A stretch of 64,000 nucleotides of DNA from Polynucleobacter sp. JS-JIR-II-50 (GCF_018687895.1 NZ_CP061307.1:1757948-1821947); one strand, 5' to 3'. Counted from the stretch's first letter, positions 8,989 through 19,601 are shown. The notes: generated from the sequence alone by a model not told the origin. Made by a program: numbers and translations.

Positions 8989-9995
8989 TGCAAACTGAAC
9001 CCTACATTCAGCCTGTGCATACTCCAGATGAAGTCCCTACACTTTGTATTGTTGGGCCCACTGGCGCAGGCAAAACCCATCTCGCCATGTCTTTGGCTGA
9101 GTATGCGAAATCCCTTGGCCTGACACTTGAACTCATCAGCATGGATTCCGCTTTGGTCTATCGAGGTTTAGATATCGGCAGCGCCAAACCAACTAAGTCA
9201 GAACAAGCTGCGGTTACCCATCATCTAATTGACATCATTGAACCCACCGAGGTCTATTCGGCAGCGCGTTTTGCCAATGATGCAAAACGTCTTTGCGCAG
9301 AGATTCGTGGGCGAGGAAATATTCCGGTGGTGGTGGGTGGCACGATGTTGTATTGGCGCGCGTGGGCGCATGGCCTCTCCTCACTGCCCCCAGCAAATCC
9401 AGAAATTCGCGCTCGTTTGGATGCAGAAGGCAAGGCAGTTGGCTGGCCAGCAATGCACGACAAACTTACCAAGGTTGATCCTGAAACTGCGGCACGCTTA
9501 AAGCCAAATGATTCTCAACGAGTGCAACGCGCTCTAGAGGTTTACGAAATTACTGGCAAACCGATGTCTATATTACTGGCCGACTCACCCAGTGAAGATG
9601 GCAGAGAAGGTTCAGCGATTCCACCATGGATTAAGTTAGTTTCACTCGAGCCAAGTGATCGTAAGCGATTGCATCTGAACTTAGAAAAGCGTTTTGATGA
9701 AATGCTTACCGCTGGATTTATGGATGAAGTCAAAGCATTGCGCACCAATACCGGATTACATGCGGATCTTCCGGCCATACGTTCAGTTGGTTATCGCCAA
9801 GCCTGGGAGTTTCTCAATGGTGAGATTGATGCTGAAGAAATGCGCTACAAAGCTTTGGCAGCCACGCGTCAGCTTGGCAAGCGTCAACTCACTTGGCTAC
9901 GTGCAATGGATGGAAGAAACACATTTGATCCCTTCAACCCCGAAGAACTGAAGGCAGCATTAGATTACTGTAAAAGCAATCTAATCAAAAAATAA
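8988..9995 (+). CDS. miaA: tRNA dimethylallyltransferase MiaA
   Basis: Adds a dimethylallyl group to N6 of A37 in tRNAs that read codons starting with U, the first step toward ms2i6A. Walker A GPTGAGKT is at 23-30. SMDSALVYRGLDIGSAKPT and VGGTMLYWRAW are the substrate-channel motifs, and SQRVQRALEVYE closes the catalytic core. At 335 residues it is slightly longer than the E. coli protein because of an N-terminal extension of about 20 residues before the P-loop. The start appears leaderless and is divergent from dedA. Confidence 0.97.
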   Translation: MQTEPYIQPVHTPDEVPTLCIVGPTGAGKTHLAMSLAEYAKSLGLTLELISMDSALVYRGLDIGSAKPTKSEQAAVTHHLIDIIEPTEVYSAARFANDAKRLCAEIRGRGNIPVVVGGTMLYWRAWAHGLSSLPPANPEIRARLDAEGKAVGWPAMHDKLTKVDPETAARLKPNDSQRVQRALEVYEITGKPMSILLADSPSEDGREGSAIPPWIKLVSLEPSDRKRLHLNLEKRFDEMLTAGFMDEVKALRTNTGLHADLPAIRSVGYRQAWEFLNGEIDAEEMRYKALAATRQLGKRQLTWLRAMDGRNTFDPFNPEELKAALDYCKSNLIKK

Positions 9996-10006
9996 AGGTA
10001 GGCCGT

Positions 10007-11059
10007 TTAGATAACGATGGTTTGTGGCGCATCTTTTGGACGCTCAACCACTTCACCAACTGTCCAAGCCTTGAGACCTTGCGCAGTTAAGGATTGGATT
10101 GCTGCATCTACTTGATCAGGCGCAACAATCACAACCATACCGATGCCGCAGTTAAATACGCGTACCATTTCCGCATCAGCAACGCCACCCTTCATTTGCA
10201 ACCAACGGAAGAGGTCTGGCATTTGCCAGCTATCGCGATGCAAAACTGCTTGAGTATTTTCTGGGAGCACGCGTGGTACGTTATCAACCAAACCACCACC
10301 AGTGATATGCGCCATTCCCTTAACATTAATTTCTGAAATCAATTTGAGAAGTGGCTTTACATAAATTTCAGTTGGCGCCATTACGACATCACCCAATAGA
10401 CGACCACCTAGATCATCCGTTGGCTTTGCGCCAGCACGTTCAATAATTTTGCGCACTAATGAATAACCATTGGAGTGTGCGCCACTTGATCCGATTGCAA
10501 TTACTGCATCACCAGGAACAATGGTTGCGCCAGTAATGATTTTGGATTTTTCAACTGCACCCACTGCAAATCCAGCTAAGTCATATTCACCTGGAGGGTA
10601 CATGCCTGGCATTTCTGCAGTTTCGCCACCGATTAATGCGCAGCCAGATAACTCACAACCCTTGGCAATACCACCAACAACCGTAGCCGCTGTATCGACA
10701 GTCAACTTGCCGCACGCAAAGTAGTCCAAGAAGAAAAGGGGCTCTGCACCCTGAACCAGGATGTCATTCACACTCATAGCCACTAAGTCTTGACCAATGG
10801 TTTCATGACGATTCCACTCAAAAGCAAGTCTTAGCTTGGTACCAACGCCATCGGTACCAGATACCAAAACTGGCTCTTTATAGCGCTTAGGCACCTCAAA
10901 AAGGGCTCCAAAGCCACCAATTCCAGCCAAAACACCCTCGCGCATAGTTTTCTTGGCAAGCGGCTTAATGCGGTCAACCAAGTCGTCCCCAGCGTCAATA
11001 TCGACACCAGCGTCACGGTAGGAAAGGCCTTTTGAGGAAGAATTAGTAGATGAAGTCAT
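10007..11059 (-). CDS. purM: Phosphoribosylformylglycinamidine cyclo-ligase (AIR synthetase)
   Basis: Fifth step of purine synthesis: ATP-dependent closure of FGAM to aminoimidazole ribonucleotide. The 350 residues match family length. [16 protein letters not shown] near the N-terminus, the phosphate-binding [14 protein letters not shown], the [20 protein letters not shown] region and [11 protein letters not shown] are all characteristic. It is a single gene between miaA (convergent) and the AI-2E family permease (divergent). Confidence 0.97.
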   Translation of the reverse strand: MTSSTNSSSKGLSYRDAGVDIDAGDDLVDRIKPLAKKTMREGVLAGIGGFGALFEVPKRYKEPVLVSGTDGVGTKLRLAFEWNRHETIGQDLVAMSVNDILVQGAEPLFFLDYFACGKLTVDTAATVVGGIAKGCELSGCALIGGETAEMPGMYPPGEYDLAGFAVGAVEKSKIITGATIVPGDAVIAIGSSGAHSNGYSLVRKIIERAGAKPTDDLGGRLLGDVVMAPTEIYVKPLLKLISEINVKGMAHITGGGLVDNVPRVLPENTQAVLHRDSWQMPDLFRWLQMKGGVADAEMVRVFNCGIGMVVIVAPDQVDAAIQSLTAQGLKAWTVGEVVERPKDAPQTIVI

Positions 11060-11131
11060 GTCTGCGCTGGAATATTAGTAAAAAATGCTACTAGATCAGT
11101 AGAATCATTGAATTCTAGAGGATTACTCGTC

Positions 11132-12121
11132 ATGGCTGAAATTTTTACCCCTTTTCTGGCTGCATTCATCCTTGCCTACATCCTGAGGCCTGCTTTTCTA
11201 TGGCTGGAAAGAAGGCGCTTACCCGCATCTTTGGCTGCAGCTCTCACGGTAGTTCTGGGGCTGGCAGTCGTAATTGCCATTGTGAGCCTATTTATTGGCC
11301 TCCTCAAAACAGAAATTCCCCTAATAAAAGCCCAGCTACCAACATGGATAGCAAATACGCAAGCATGGCTCGGCCCAAAATTAGCTGATTTTCATATTGA
11401 TGTTGATTGGGGCAGCTTAAAAAGCACCGCCTCTCAAAAAATTTCGGAACACATTAGCGACAATGCTGACTCTCTGATGAGCACTACGATAGACACCGTA
11501 CTCATGTCGGGCAGCTCAGTAATCACTGGCTTTGTAAATTCCGTATTAATTCTATTTGTGATGTTTTATTTATTGATCGATTGGAATCAATTTTTTCAGT
11601 ACGTCAAAAATTTAGTGCCTAAGCGCGCCCAAGAAACCGTACATCATCTTGCAATGCATACCGATGGACTGCTCTCGCAGTATCTCAATGGCATGGTGAT
11701 TGTTGTCTCCATCATGTCCGCTTTTTATAGTATTAGCTTAAGTTTAATCGGCATTAGAGGTGCTGTTGCCTTGGGTGTATTTACAGCATTAATGATTGTG
11801 ATTCCCTATATTGGTATCGCACTAGGATTCACGCTTGCTATAGTTTCGGCCCTTCTTCAATTTGGTCCGGGCTCAGAAATCATCGGCGTACTGGTCATCT
11901 ATGGAATTGGGCAATTTTTAGAAGGCTTCTTCTTGACGCCCCGCCTAGTGGGCGAGCGCATTGGCTTGCATCCCGTTGCCGTTCTGTTTGCCTTGCTTTT
12001 CTTTGGCAAGCTATTTGGCTTTTTTGGCGTATTACTCGCCCTGCCTATTAGCGCCGTCAGCTTAGTCTTAGTCCAGTACCTATGGTCTATTTATACGCAA
12101 AGCTCTTGGTATCAAAAATAA
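11132..12121 (+). CDS. AI-2E family (PerM-type) transporter, short N-terminus
   Basis: A membrane protein of 329 residues from the AI-2E/PerM exporter family (PF01594). FLAAFILAYILRPAFLWLER near the start and IPYIGIALGFTLAIVSALLQ, FLEGFFLTPRLVGERIGLHP and FGVLLALPISAV later are family landmarks. The substrate cannot be inferred. I chose the ATG at 11132 because AGAGGA lies at 11117-11122; a TTG at 11108 is the only upstream alternative. Either way the first transmembrane helix usual in this family is absent. Hda follows after 11 bases, a common betaproteobacterial arrangement. Confidence 0.87.
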   Translation: MAEIFTPFLAAFILAYILRPAFLWLERRRLPASLAAALTVVLGLAVVIAIVSLFIGLLKTEIPLIKAQLPTWIANTQAWLGPKLADFHIDVDWGSLKSTASQKISEHISDNADSLMSTTIDTVLMSGSSVITGFVNSVLILFVMFYLLIDWNQFFQYVKNLVPKRAQETVHHLAMHTDGLLSQYLNGMVIVVSIMSAFYSISLSLIGIRGAVALGVFTALMIVIPYIGIALGFTLAIVSALLQFGPGSEIIGVLVIYGIGQFLEGFFLTPRLVGERIGLHPVAVLFALLFFGKLFGFFGVLLALPISAVSLVLVQYLWSIYTQSSWYQK

Positions 12122-12132
12122 ATTTGGCAGCA

Positions 12133-12888
12133 ATGAAAACACCCTCGCTTCCAAAACAATTTGCGCTTGATATTAGTCACTCACCTCAGGCCAGTTTAGA
12201 AAACTACCTTCCAGGAAAAGATCTCGCCTTAATTTCTGCTCTGCAAGACATTGAGCAATCCTGGGGGAAAGCGCATGCTCTACAATCTAGCAATCCATTA
12301 AATCAACGTTGGATTTACTGGTGGGGACCTGAGGGCTCTGGTCGCACTCACCTACTCAATGCCATCGAGAATGCAGCCAAGCATGCTGGCTTGCTACACA
12401 TTGCCCTCTCCTCCCACGAACCTACTGCTTGGGTTCGCCTGGAAGAAAAGATGAATGCAATGACTGAAAGTGATACCCCCTCGGTCATTACCGTTGATGA
12501 TGTTGACCAACTAGATGATCGCCTTGTTGGCTCCCTATTTCGGATCCTGAATGGCGTACAAGCAAGCAAAGCGATTCATATTTTTATGGCCGGAAATGCC
12601 GCACCAGCCAATCTGAAGCTTCGAGAAGACCTGCGAACCCGCCTAGGCTGGGGCTTGATCTTTCAAACGCAGCTTTTGGATGATGATGAGAAAATACAAG
12701 CACTAGAGGAAGCAGCCAAAGAGCGGGGACTTGTTTTATCCCCCGATGTGTTGCCTTGGCTATTAAGTCGCTTTTATCGCGATATGCCCAGCCTGATGGC
12801 ATTGATTGATGCTTTAGACGCTTACTCTCTCGAAACAAAACGTGCTGTAACCTTACCGCTTGTACGCGAGCTCTTGCAGCCCAAATAA
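12133..12888 (+). CDS. hda: DnaA regulatory inactivator Hda
   Basis: A 251-residue AAA+ protein related to domain III of DnaA. Together with the DNA clamp it stimulates ATP hydrolysis by DnaA after initiation. The Walker A region GPEGSGRTHLL starts at 65 with Arg in place of the usual Lys. Walker B appears as VITVDDVDQL, and RLGWGLIFQ contributes the sensor/arginine-finger area. KQFALDI near the N-terminus could be a weak clamp-binding motif. The ATG at 12133 was chosen over an upstream frame extension because homology begins there. Loss of the Walker A lysine is seen here and should affect nucleotide binding. Confidence 0.9.
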   Translation: MKTPSLPKQFALDISHSPQASLENYLPGKDLALISALQDIEQSWGKAHALQSSNPLNQRWIYWWGPEGSGRTHLLNAIENAAKHAGLLHIALSSHEPTAWVRLEEKMNAMTESDTPSVITVDDVDQLDDRLVGSLFRILNGVQASKAIHIFMAGNAAPANLKLREDLRTRLGWGLIFQTQLLDDDEKIQALEEAAKERGLVLSPDVLPWLLSRFYRDMPSLMALIDALDAYSLETKRAVTLPLVRELLQPK

Positions 12889-12906
12889 TTTATTAAATAT
12901 CAATTC

Positions 12907-13587
12907 GTGACTCAGCTAGCCCTTTTCGATTTAGACCACACACTTTTGCCTTGCGATAGCGATTACGAATGGGGCCAATTTTTGGCTCGTATTGGCGTCG
13001 TAGACAGCGAATACTATGCACGACAAAACGAGCGCTTTTATCAAGAATACAAAGAAGGCAAGCTGGATATTCATGAGTTTCTGCGTTTTGCCCTTAAGCC
13101 ACTTTCAGAACATTCTCGCGCGCAACTCAAAGAGTGGCACGACGCGTTTATGAAAGAAGTTATTAACGGCCAACTCCGACAACAAGCAATCGATCTAGTA
13201 AAACGTCACCAGGATGCTGGCGACCTTTGCTGCGTGATTACCGCCACTAACAGCTTTGTGACGCGTCCCATTGTTGAAAGCTTTGGCATCGAGCATCTGA
13301 TTGCTACGGAGCCTGCTACTGCAGATAATCATCCATTGGCTAACTACACTGGTGAAGTCAAAGGCATTCCCAATTTCCGCGAAGGTAAGATTCAAAATCT
13401 ACACGACTGGTTAGCATCGCAAAAACTGTCCTTAGGTGCTTTGCCTTATAGTTATTTTTATTCTGACTCGATGAATGACCTTCCCTTGCTCGAAAAGGTA
13501 AGTCATCCTGTTGCCACCAATCCAGATGATCGCCTTCGCAATGAAGCTAAGCAGCGCAACTGGCCCATTCTTGAATTGTTTGCATGA
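12907..13587 (+). CDS. HAD-superfamily IB phosphatase (SerB-like)
   Basis: A cytosolic hydrolase of 226 residues. Motif I is DLDHTLL with the nucleophile Asp8 and general acid Asp10. Motif II is the Thr in VITATNS and motif IV is DSMNDLP at 187-193. It fits the HAD-IB subfamily that includes phosphoserine phosphatase-like and CicA-like proteins (TIGR01490 type). The physiological substrate is unknown. It starts with GTG at 12907 and its TGA overlaps the pcnB ATG by four bases, so hda, this gene and pcnB likely share a transcript. Confidence 0.88.
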   Translation: MTQLALFDLDHTLLPCDSDYEWGQFLARIGVVDSEYYARQNERFYQEYKEGKLDIHEFLRFALKPLSEHSRAQLKEWHDAFMKEVINGQLRQQAIDLVKRHQDAGDLCCVITATNSFVTRPIVESFGIEHLIATEPATADNHPLANYTGEVKGIPNFREGKIQNLHDWLASQKLSLGALPYSYFYSDSMNDLPLLEKVSHPVATNPDDRLRNEAKQRNWPILELFA

Positions 13588-14984
13588 TCACTAAATTTAT
13601 TAAACGTATTTTGCGGCGTGACCCGATGGTCAAGCATACGCAGGCCAACAATACTGGCGCCCCGAAGCGTATCCCTAAAAAAGCACATCGGATCGATCCG
13701 CATTTGCTTTCTAAGAACGCAGTCAAGGTAACGCACACATTACAACAAGCAGGCTATGAGGCATTTATTGTCGGCGGCGCTGTCAGAGATCTTGCTCTCG
13801 GCATTAGCCCAAAAGATTTTGACGTGGCAACTAATGCAACACCAGATCAAGTGCAACGACTCTTTCGTAAGGCGCGCCTAATTGGTCGCCGCTTTCAAAT
13901 TGTGCACGTGACTTTTTTTGGCAAGGGCCATCCTGAAATCATTGAGGTATCAACTTTCAGGGCCTTGTTAGATAACGCTGGAGATCACGTAGCTGAAAGC
14001 GGCCGGATCTTGCGAGATAACGTCTGGGGCTCACAAGGTGAGGATGCTGCAAGACGCGACTTCACAATCAATGCAATGTATTACGACCCTTCATCCGAAA
14101 CTGTTTTGGACTATCACGGTGGCATGGTGGACATGCAAAAGAAAACTTTACGCATGATTGGTGATCCAGCAAAGCGCTATCGCGAAGATCCGATACGCAT
14201 GCTCCGCGCAGTTCGCTTCGCAGCTAAGACTGGCTTCGAATTGGATGGCACTACGCGCGCGCCTATTGCAAAGCTGGGCAAACTATTAAATGACGTCCCT
14301 TCTGCGAGACTTTTTGATGAAATTTTGAAACTCTTGATGTCAGGCTATTCCTGGGCTGCGATCCAAGGACTCAAAGATGCGGGATTGCATCATGGCCTAC
14401 TCCCACTCCTAGACCACATTCTGGATACAGGCGCAGACTCCAAGGGTGCCAATGATTTTGTAAAACTTGCTTTGGCCAATACTGACGATCGCATTCAATC
14501 CGGTAAAAGTGTTTCTGCTGGATTTTTATTTGCCACCCTGCTCTGGCCTGATCTACTAAAGAATTGGAAAGCCAACTCGGCTAAAGGCATGGCCAATATT
14601 CCCGCCCTGCACGATGCAATGGATGACACGATTGCCACACAAAGTAGCGGCATGACGATTCAACGACGCTTCGAAAGCGATATGCGCGAAATTTGGTCTA
14701 TGCAGCCTCGCTTTGAGAGACGCGTGGGGCGCTACCCTTATCGCCTCATGGAATCCCCTCGCTTTAGGGCGGGCTATGACTTTATGTTGCTCCGCTGCGC
14801 TACTGGGGAATTAAACCCAGCAATCGGGCAATGGTGGACAGACTTCATTGCAACCGACGTCACAGGGCAAGATGAGCTAATGGCTAGCGTGAAAAATGAA
14901 TCCGGTAACAGTCCAAGCCCTGCCAAAAGACGGCGTCGTAGAAAACCAAAAGCGGCAGCGCCCCCAGAGGGTGCAGCAAGCTAA
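13584..14984 (+). CDS. pcnB: Poly(A) polymerase I
   Basis: Adds 3' poly(A) tails to RNA and so promotes its decay. The 466 residues show the class II nucleotidyltransferase core: GGAVRDL at 64-70, DFDVATNA with catalytic aspartates at 78 and 80, RRDFTINAMYYDP, and the RNA-binding YREDPIRMLRAVRFAAKTGF. The extreme C-terminus is a basic patch KRRRRRKPK followed by an alanine/proline-rich end. The tail and long N-terminus distinguish it from CCA-adding enzymes. Translationally coupled to the upstream HAD gene. Confidence 0.95.
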   Translation: MITKFIKRILRRDPMVKHTQANNTGAPKRIPKKAHRIDPHLLSKNAVKVTHTLQQAGYEAFIVGGAVRDLALGISPKDFDVATNATPDQVQRLFRKARLIGRRFQIVHVTFFGKGHPEIIEVSTFRALLDNAGDHVAESGRILRDNVWGSQGEDAARRDFTINAMYYDPSSETVLDYHGGMVDMQKKTLRMIGDPAKRYREDPIRMLRAVRFAAKTGFELDGTTRAPIAKLGKLLNDVPSARLFDEILKLLMSGYSWAAIQGLKDAGLHHGLLPLLDHILDTGADSKGANDFVKLALANTDDRIQSGKSVSAGFLFATLLWPDLLKNWKANSAKGMANIPALHDAMDDTIATQSSGMTIQRRFESDMREIWSMQPRFERRVGRYPYRLMESPRFRAGYDFMLLRCATGELNPAIGQWWTDFIATDVTGQDELMASVKNESGNSPSPAKRRRRRKPKAAAPPEGAAS

Positions 14985-15036
14985 GCAGACTTAGAGAAAT
15001 TTCAGTAAAGTAGTTTTATCTCTAGTTTGGAAATCT

Positions 15037-15564
15037 ATGGCACGGGCATATATCGGATTTGGCGGCAACATCGGCGACACGCGTCAGCTTATTACTGATG
15101 CCATTGTTTGCTTGGCATTGCGCTCCGAACTTCAAATCTTGGCAAAAAGCTGTTTTTATCAAAGCGCGCCCGTTGAGGCTAAAGGTGGAGACTACATTAA
15201 TGCCGTCATTGAAGTTGAGACCGAATTAAGCCCCTACGGACTGTTACATGTTTGCCAAACCATTGAACAAGAATTTGGTCGTGAGCGCCCATATGCAAAT
15301 GCTCCCCGGACTCTTGACCTAGACATCCTTTCTTTTGAAGGGGTTACTCAAAGCGAAACAGATTTAATGCTTCCGCACCCCAGAATTATCGAGCGCTCTT
15401 TTGTGCTCCTACCCCTTCTGGAAATCGCTCCCGATATCTTTTTGCCCAATTGGGGCGAACTCAAAGCCTACTTACCTAATGTGGCACATCAAAGAATTGA
15501 AAAACTCCCTTGCAGGAACTGTAATTGCGGGGAAAAAGACGTTTATAGCCAAACAGCGCATTAA
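15037..15564 (+). CDS. folK: HPPK, 6-hydroxymethyl-dihydropterin pyrophosphokinase
   Basis: Transfers pyrophosphate from ATP to 6-hydroxymethyl-7,8-dihydropterin in folate synthesis. The 175-residue protein has GFGGNIGD at 7-14, the GRERPYANAPRTLDLDIL signature spanning 81-98 (Mg-binding aspartates at 94 and 96) and LPHPRIIERSFVLLPL. A GGAAA element eight bases before the ATG may act as ribosome site. The last 20 residues are rich in Cys (CRNCNCGEK), which is unusual for HPPK. The pcnB-folK-panB order is common in proteobacteria. Confidence 0.96.
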   Translation: MARAYIGFGGNIGDTRQLITDAIVCLALRSELQILAKSCFYQSAPVEAKGGDYINAVIEVETELSPYGLLHVCQTIEQEFGRERPYANAPRTLDLDILSFEGVTQSETDLMLPHPRIIERSFVLLPLLEIAPDIFLPNWGELKAYLPNVAHQRIEKLPCRNCNCGEKDVYSQTAH

Positions 15565-15581
15565 TTCATTAAACTCTCGCC

Positions 15582-16400
15582 ATGGGTTACTTACAAGGCG
15601 ACAAGCCAATCACAATTACTAAGCTCCTCGCAATGCATGCTGAGGGTGAAAAAATTGCCATGCTCACGGCATACGACTCCACCATGTCAGCGCTTCTCAA
15701 TCGCTGCGCTGTTGAAACGATCTTGATTGGTGACTCTCTTGGAAATGTCATTCAAGGACACTCCAGCACTACGCCAGTGACCATTGAACAAATGGCGTAT
15801 CACACCGAATGTGTCGCGCGTGCCAACACCCATGCATTTCTCATCGCTGACCTGCCATTTGCAAGCTACGGAGATCCAGTGCAGGCCCTAGAGTCCTCCG
15901 CTCAATTAATGCGTGCTGGTGCAGACATGGTCAAGCTTGAAGGTGGTGGCGACTGGCAGATTGATGTCATTAGTCATTTAGTTGAGCGCAGTGTTCCTGT
16001 TTGCGCTCACTTAGGATTGCTACCCCAATCAGTTCATGTCTTGGGCGGCTACAAGGTGCAGGGCAAATCTAAAGATGCTGCAAGCGTCATGCTTGAGCAA
16101 GCACTTGCCTGCCAAGAAGCTGGGGCCCAAATGGTAGTACTAGAAGCAATTCCATCTTCGTTGGGTGAAAAGATTACAGCCGAGCTTCATATTCCTACTA
16201 TCGGCATTGGCGCTGGTCCAGATTGCTCTGGTCAAGTATTGGTTCTACAAGATATGTTGGGCATCAGCCCAGGTAAGCCACCAAAGTTTGTCAAAAACTT
16301 TATGGATAGTCATCACTCCGTTGAAGCCGCTGTTAAGGCCTATGTGCGCGAAGTGAAGTCCGGGAAATTCCCGGGACCCGAGCATGGCTTTGCTGGCTAA
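15582..16400 (+). CDS. panB: Ketopantoate hydroxymethyltransferase
   Basis: First committed step of pantothenate synthesis: 2-oxoisovalerate plus methylene-tetrahydrofolate gives ketopantoate. At 272 residues it is of normal length. [38 protein letters not shown], the metal/substrate residues in [21 protein letters not shown] and [15 protein letters not shown] mark the fold. It lies 17 bases after folK, whose product supplies its cofactor pathway. A TAAACT hexamer six bases before the ATG and no ribosome site also make it a weak leaderless candidate. Confidence 0.97.
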   Translation: MGYLQGDKPITITKLLAMHAEGEKIAMLTAYDSTMSALLNRCAVETILIGDSLGNVIQGHSSTTPVTIEQMAYHTECVARANTHAFLIADLPFASYGDPVQALESSAQLMRAGADMVKLEGGGDWQIDVISHLVERSVPVCAHLGLLPQSVHVLGGYKVQGKSKDAASVMLEQALACQEAGAQMVVLEAIPSSLGEKITAELHIPTIGIGAGPDCSGQVLVLQDMLGISPGKPPKFVKNFMDSHHSVEAAVKAYVREVKSGKFPGPEHGFAG

Positions 16401-16426
16401 TTACCAGCTAGCCTGCCCACCAGTTA

Positions 16427-17563
16427 CTAGCTAAAGAAACTCTTTACACCGTCAAACCAACCCTTTTGCTGAGGGCTGTGCTTGTCGCCAGCAGATTTGA
16501 GACTGTCGTCAAACTGCCGCAATAATTTCTTTTGCTCATCAGTGAGCTTCACCGGCGTCTCTACCAGAACGTGAACAAAAAGATCGCCCACCATGGTTGA
16601 GCGCAATCCTTTGATGCCTTTATTACGCAAGCGGAAAGTCTTACCAGTCTGAGTTCCCTCAGGAATTGGAAACTCCACGCGACCAGAGAGTGTTGGCACT
16701 TCGATTTCACCACCGATAGTAGCTGTCGCAAATGAGATCGGCATTTGCACATGTAAATCACTGCCATCACGCTCAAAGACTTTATGCGGCTTTACACGCA
16801 CCTCTACATAGAGATCACCGGATGGTCCACCATTGACACCTGGTTCACCGTTACCCACTGAGCGGACACGCATTCCATCATCAATGCCTGCCGGTATTTT
16901 GATTTCAAGTGTTTTTTGTTCTTTGTGTTTTCCAGTGCCGTGGCAAGTCTTACATGGCTTAGGAATGTACTCGCCAGTGCCGCGGCACTTAGGGCAAGTT
17001 TGCTGCATGGAAAAGAAGCCTTGTTGTACGCGTACCTGACCATGACCATTACAGGTTGTGCATGTTTCAGCCTTAGATCCTGGCTCTGCGCCAGTACCAT
17101 GGCAAGGCTTGCAATTACTCCAGCTAGGTACACGAATTTGTGTTGTATAGCCTTCAGCAGCTTGCTCAAGCGTAATGTCCATGTTGTAGCGTAAATCTGC
17201 GCCTTTATAGACTTGAGGGCCAGAATGACGGCCGCCGCCTTGACCGAAGATATCCCCAAAGATATCCCCAAACGCATCAGAAAATCCACCGCCACCGAAA
17301 CCGCCACCGCTAAATCCGCCACCCATAGATGGGTCTACGCCAGCATGACCATATTGATCATAGGCGGCACGTTTATTGGGATCGGTTAAGGTTTCATAAG
17401 CTTCTTTAACTTCTTTAAATTGGGCTTCAGCCGTTTTGCTATCGGGATTGCGATCAGGGTGATGTTTCATCGCCATCTTGCGATAAGCTTTTTTTAGCTC
17501 ATCGTCACTGGCACCTTTTGCTACACCAAGCACTTCATAAAAATCGCGTTTACTTTTAGGCAC
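16427..17563 (-). CDS. dnaJ: Chaperone DnaJ
   Basis: Co-chaperone that binds unfolded clients and stimulates DnaK ATPase. Type I architecture in 378 residues: J domain 1-70 with HPD at 35-37, a Gly/Phe region about 75-120, four zinc-binding CxxCxGxG repeats ([32 protein letters not shown]), then the C-terminal substrate domains. It starts with GTG at 17563, with AGAGGA nine bases upstream. It follows dnaK after 100 bases that hold a hairpin and no sigma-32 site, so it is probably read from the dnaK promoter. Confidence 0.97.
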   Translation of the reverse strand: MPKSKRDFYEVLGVAKGASDDELKKAYRKMAMKHHPDRNPDSKTAEAQFKEVKEAYETLTDPNKRAAYDQYGHAGVDPSMGGGFSGGGFGGGGFSDAFGDIFGDIFGQGGGRHSGPQVYKGADLRYNMDITLEQAAEGYTTQIRVPSWSNCKPCHGTGAEPGSKAETCTTCNGHGQVRVQQGFFSMQQTCPKCRGTGEYIPKPCKTCHGTGKHKEQKTLEIKIPAGIDDGMRVRSVGNGEPGVNGGPSGDLYVEVRVKPHKVFERDGSDLHVQMPISFATATIGGEIEVPTLSGRVEFPIPEGTQTGKTFRLRNKGIKGLRSTMVGDLFVHVLVETPVKLTDEQKKLLRQFDDSLKSAGDKHSPQQKGWFDGVKSFFS

Positions 17564-17593
17564 GGCCTATTCCTCTCAACAACCTGAATGACA

Positions 17594-17616
17594 CAAGTCG
17601 GCACGAGGCCGACTTG
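17594..17616 (-). terminator. Hairpin between dnaK and dnaJ
   Basis: Perfect nine-bp stem CAAGTCGGC (17594-17602) / GCCGACTTG (17608-17616) with a five-base loop. On the minus strand no T-run follows, so it is more likely a processing or stabilising hairpin, or a weak attenuator, than a full terminator. It may explain lower dnaJ than dnaK expression. Confidence 0.5.
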
Positions 17617-17663
17617 TTATTTAAGTACATCAAAACTACGTTAATGAATATCTAATTGCAGAA

Positions 17664-19601
17664 TTACTTCTTGTCATCAACCTCTTTGAAATCAGCATCA
17701 ACGACATCTGCATCGGGAGCTGCACCAGGGGCAGCGCCACCAGGAGCCGCACCAGCAGCAGCGCCGCCAGCCTTAGCCTGTTCAGCAGCCATGACTTTTT
17801 CGCCCAACTTCTGACTTGCCTTGCCCAACGCCTCAGTCTTCGCTTCAATGGCTTCTTTATCGCTACCTTTGATTGCTTCGTCCAAATCTTTCAAGGCCGC
17901 TTCAATCGCTTCTTTTTCGGAAGCTTCTAAGCTAGCGCCATGCTCTTCCAAGGCCTTCTTAGTTGAGTGAGCTAAGGCATCTGCAGTATTGCGTGCAGTT
18001 ACCAACTCAAGCGCTTTCTTATCTTCAGCAGCATTGGCTTCAGCATCCTTCACCATGCGTTGAATTTCTTCCTCAGTCAAACCAGAGTTTGCCTTGATGG
18101 TGATCTTGTTCTCCTTGCCAGTAGTTTTGTCTTTTGCTGTTACATGCAAAATACCGTTGGCATCGATGTCAAAGGTCACTTCAATTTGTGGCATACCGCG
18201 TTGCGCAGGAGCAATACCTTCGAGGTTAAATTCACCTAGCAGCTTGTTAGCAGCAGCCATCTCGCGCTCACCTTGGAAGCACTTAATGGTTACAGCAGGC
18301 TGGTTGTCTTCCGCAGTAGAGTAAACCTGTGAATGCTTGGTAGGAATCGTAGTGTTTTTAGGAATCATCTTGGTCATGACGCCACCAAGAGTTTCGATAC
18401 CCAATGACAATGGGGTAACGTCCAAGAGCAATACGTCTTTACGATCACCAGACAATACGGAACCCTGAATTGCCGCGCCAACAGCAACGGCTTCATCTGG
18501 GTTAACGTCTTTACGTGGCTCTTTACCAAAGATTTCTTTTACCTTGTCTTGAACCGCAGGCATACGGGTTTGACCACCAACCAAAATCACGTCGTCGATA
18601 TCAGCTACGTTTACACCAGCATCTTTAATGGCAGTTAAGCATGGACCAGCGGTACGGCTGATCAACTCTTCAACCAAGGACTCCAACTTGGCACGAGTCA
18701 ACTTCAAGTTCAAATGCTTGGGACCGCTAGCGTCAGCTGTTACGTATGGCAAATTGATTTCAGTTTGCTGTGCAGATGACAATTCGATCTTGGCTTTCTC
18801 AGCAGCGTCTTTCAAACGCTGCAAAGCTAATACGTCTTTGCTCAAATCAACGCCTTGTTCTTTTTTGAACTCAGCAATGATCCAATCAATGATGCGTTGG
18901 TCAAAGTCTTCGCCACCCAAGAAGGTGTCGCCGTTAGTAGAAAGCACTTCAAACTGCTTCTCACCGTCAACGTTAGCAATCTCAATGATGGATACGTCGA
19001 ATGTACCGCCGCCCAAGTCATACACAGCGATCTTGCGATCCACTTTGTCTTGCTTGTCCAAGCCAAACGCTAATGCAGCAGCAGTAGGCTCGTTGATGAT
19101 GCGCTTCACATCTAAACCAGCAATACGGCCAGCATCTTTAGTTGCTTGACGTTGACTGTCGTTAAAGTAAGCAGGAACAGTAATCACTGCTTCTGTCACC
19201 TCTTCGCCGAGGTAATCTTCGGCGGTTTTCTTCATCTTGCGCAGAATTTCAGCAGACACTTGTTGTGGCGCCATTTTCTTATCGCGTGCTGATACCCAGG
19301 CATCGCCGTTATCAGCGGCAATAATTGAATAAGGCATCAAGCCAATGTCTTTTTGCACTTCAGGATCGGTAAATTTACGACCCATCAAACGCTTCACTGC
19401 GTAGATGGTGTTTTTAGGATTTGTCACTGACTGACGTTTTGCTGGCGCACCAACCAACACTTCGCCATCTTCAACGTAAGCGATGATGGATGGAGTTGTG
19501 CGACCGCCTTCAGCGTTCTCAACAACTTTCGGTGCATTGTTTTCAACGACTGAAACACATGAATTTGTGGTTCCTAAGTCGATTCCGATAATCTTTCCCA
19601 T
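17664..19601 (-). CDS. dnaK: Chaperone DnaK (Hsp70)
   Basis: ATP-dependent chaperone for nascent and misfolded proteins. The 645 residues begin with the ATPase phosphate loop DLGTTNS at 8-14 and include [17 protein letters not shown], the [15 protein letters not shown] segment and [11 protein letters not shown]. The interdomain linker is seen as [15 protein letters not shown]. The C-terminal lid ends in a low-complexity A/G/P stretch before [16 protein letters not shown]. It has its own sigma-32 promoter after the grpE terminator, and dnaJ follows. Confidence 0.98.
   Translation of the reverse strand: MGKIIGIDLGTTNSCVSVVENNAPKVVENAEGGRTTPSIIAYVEDGEVLVGAPAKRQSVTNPKNTIYAVKRLMGRKFTDPEVQKDIGLMPYSIIAADNGDAWVSARDKKMAPQQVSAEILRKMKKTAEDYLGEEVTEAVITVPAYFNDSQRQATKDAGRIAGLDVKRIINEPTAAALAFGLDKQDKVDRKIAVYDLGGGTFDVSIIEIANVDGEKQFEVLSTNGDTFLGGEDFDQRIIDWIIAEFKKEQGVDLSKDVLALQRLKDAAEKAKIELSSAQQTEINLPYVTADASGPKHLNLKLTRAKLESLVEELISRTAGPCLTAIKDAGVNVADIDDVILVGGQTRMPAVQDKVKEIFGKEPRKDVNPDEAVAVGAAIQGSVLSGDRKDVLLLDVTPLSLGIETLGGVMTKMIPKNTTIPTKHSQVYSTAEDNQPAVTIKCFQGEREMAAANKLLGEFNLEGIAPAQRGMPQIEVTFDIDANGILHVTAKDKTTGKENKITIKANSGLTEEEIQRMVKDAEANAAEDKKALELVTARNTADALAHSTKKALEEHGASLEASEKEAIEAALKDLDEAIKGSDKEAIEAKTEALGKASQKLGEKVMAAEQAKAGGAAAGAAPGGAAPGAAPDADVVDADFKEVDDKK

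Noticed and set aside
16804..17322. 172-codon minus-strand ORF in another frame of dnaJ
   Set aside because: Out-of-frame reading of dnaJ with no ribosome site; dnaJ itself is intact.
18628..19149. 173-codon + strand ORF opposite dnaK
   Set aside because: Shadow of the dnaK reading frame; no homology seen and no start signals.
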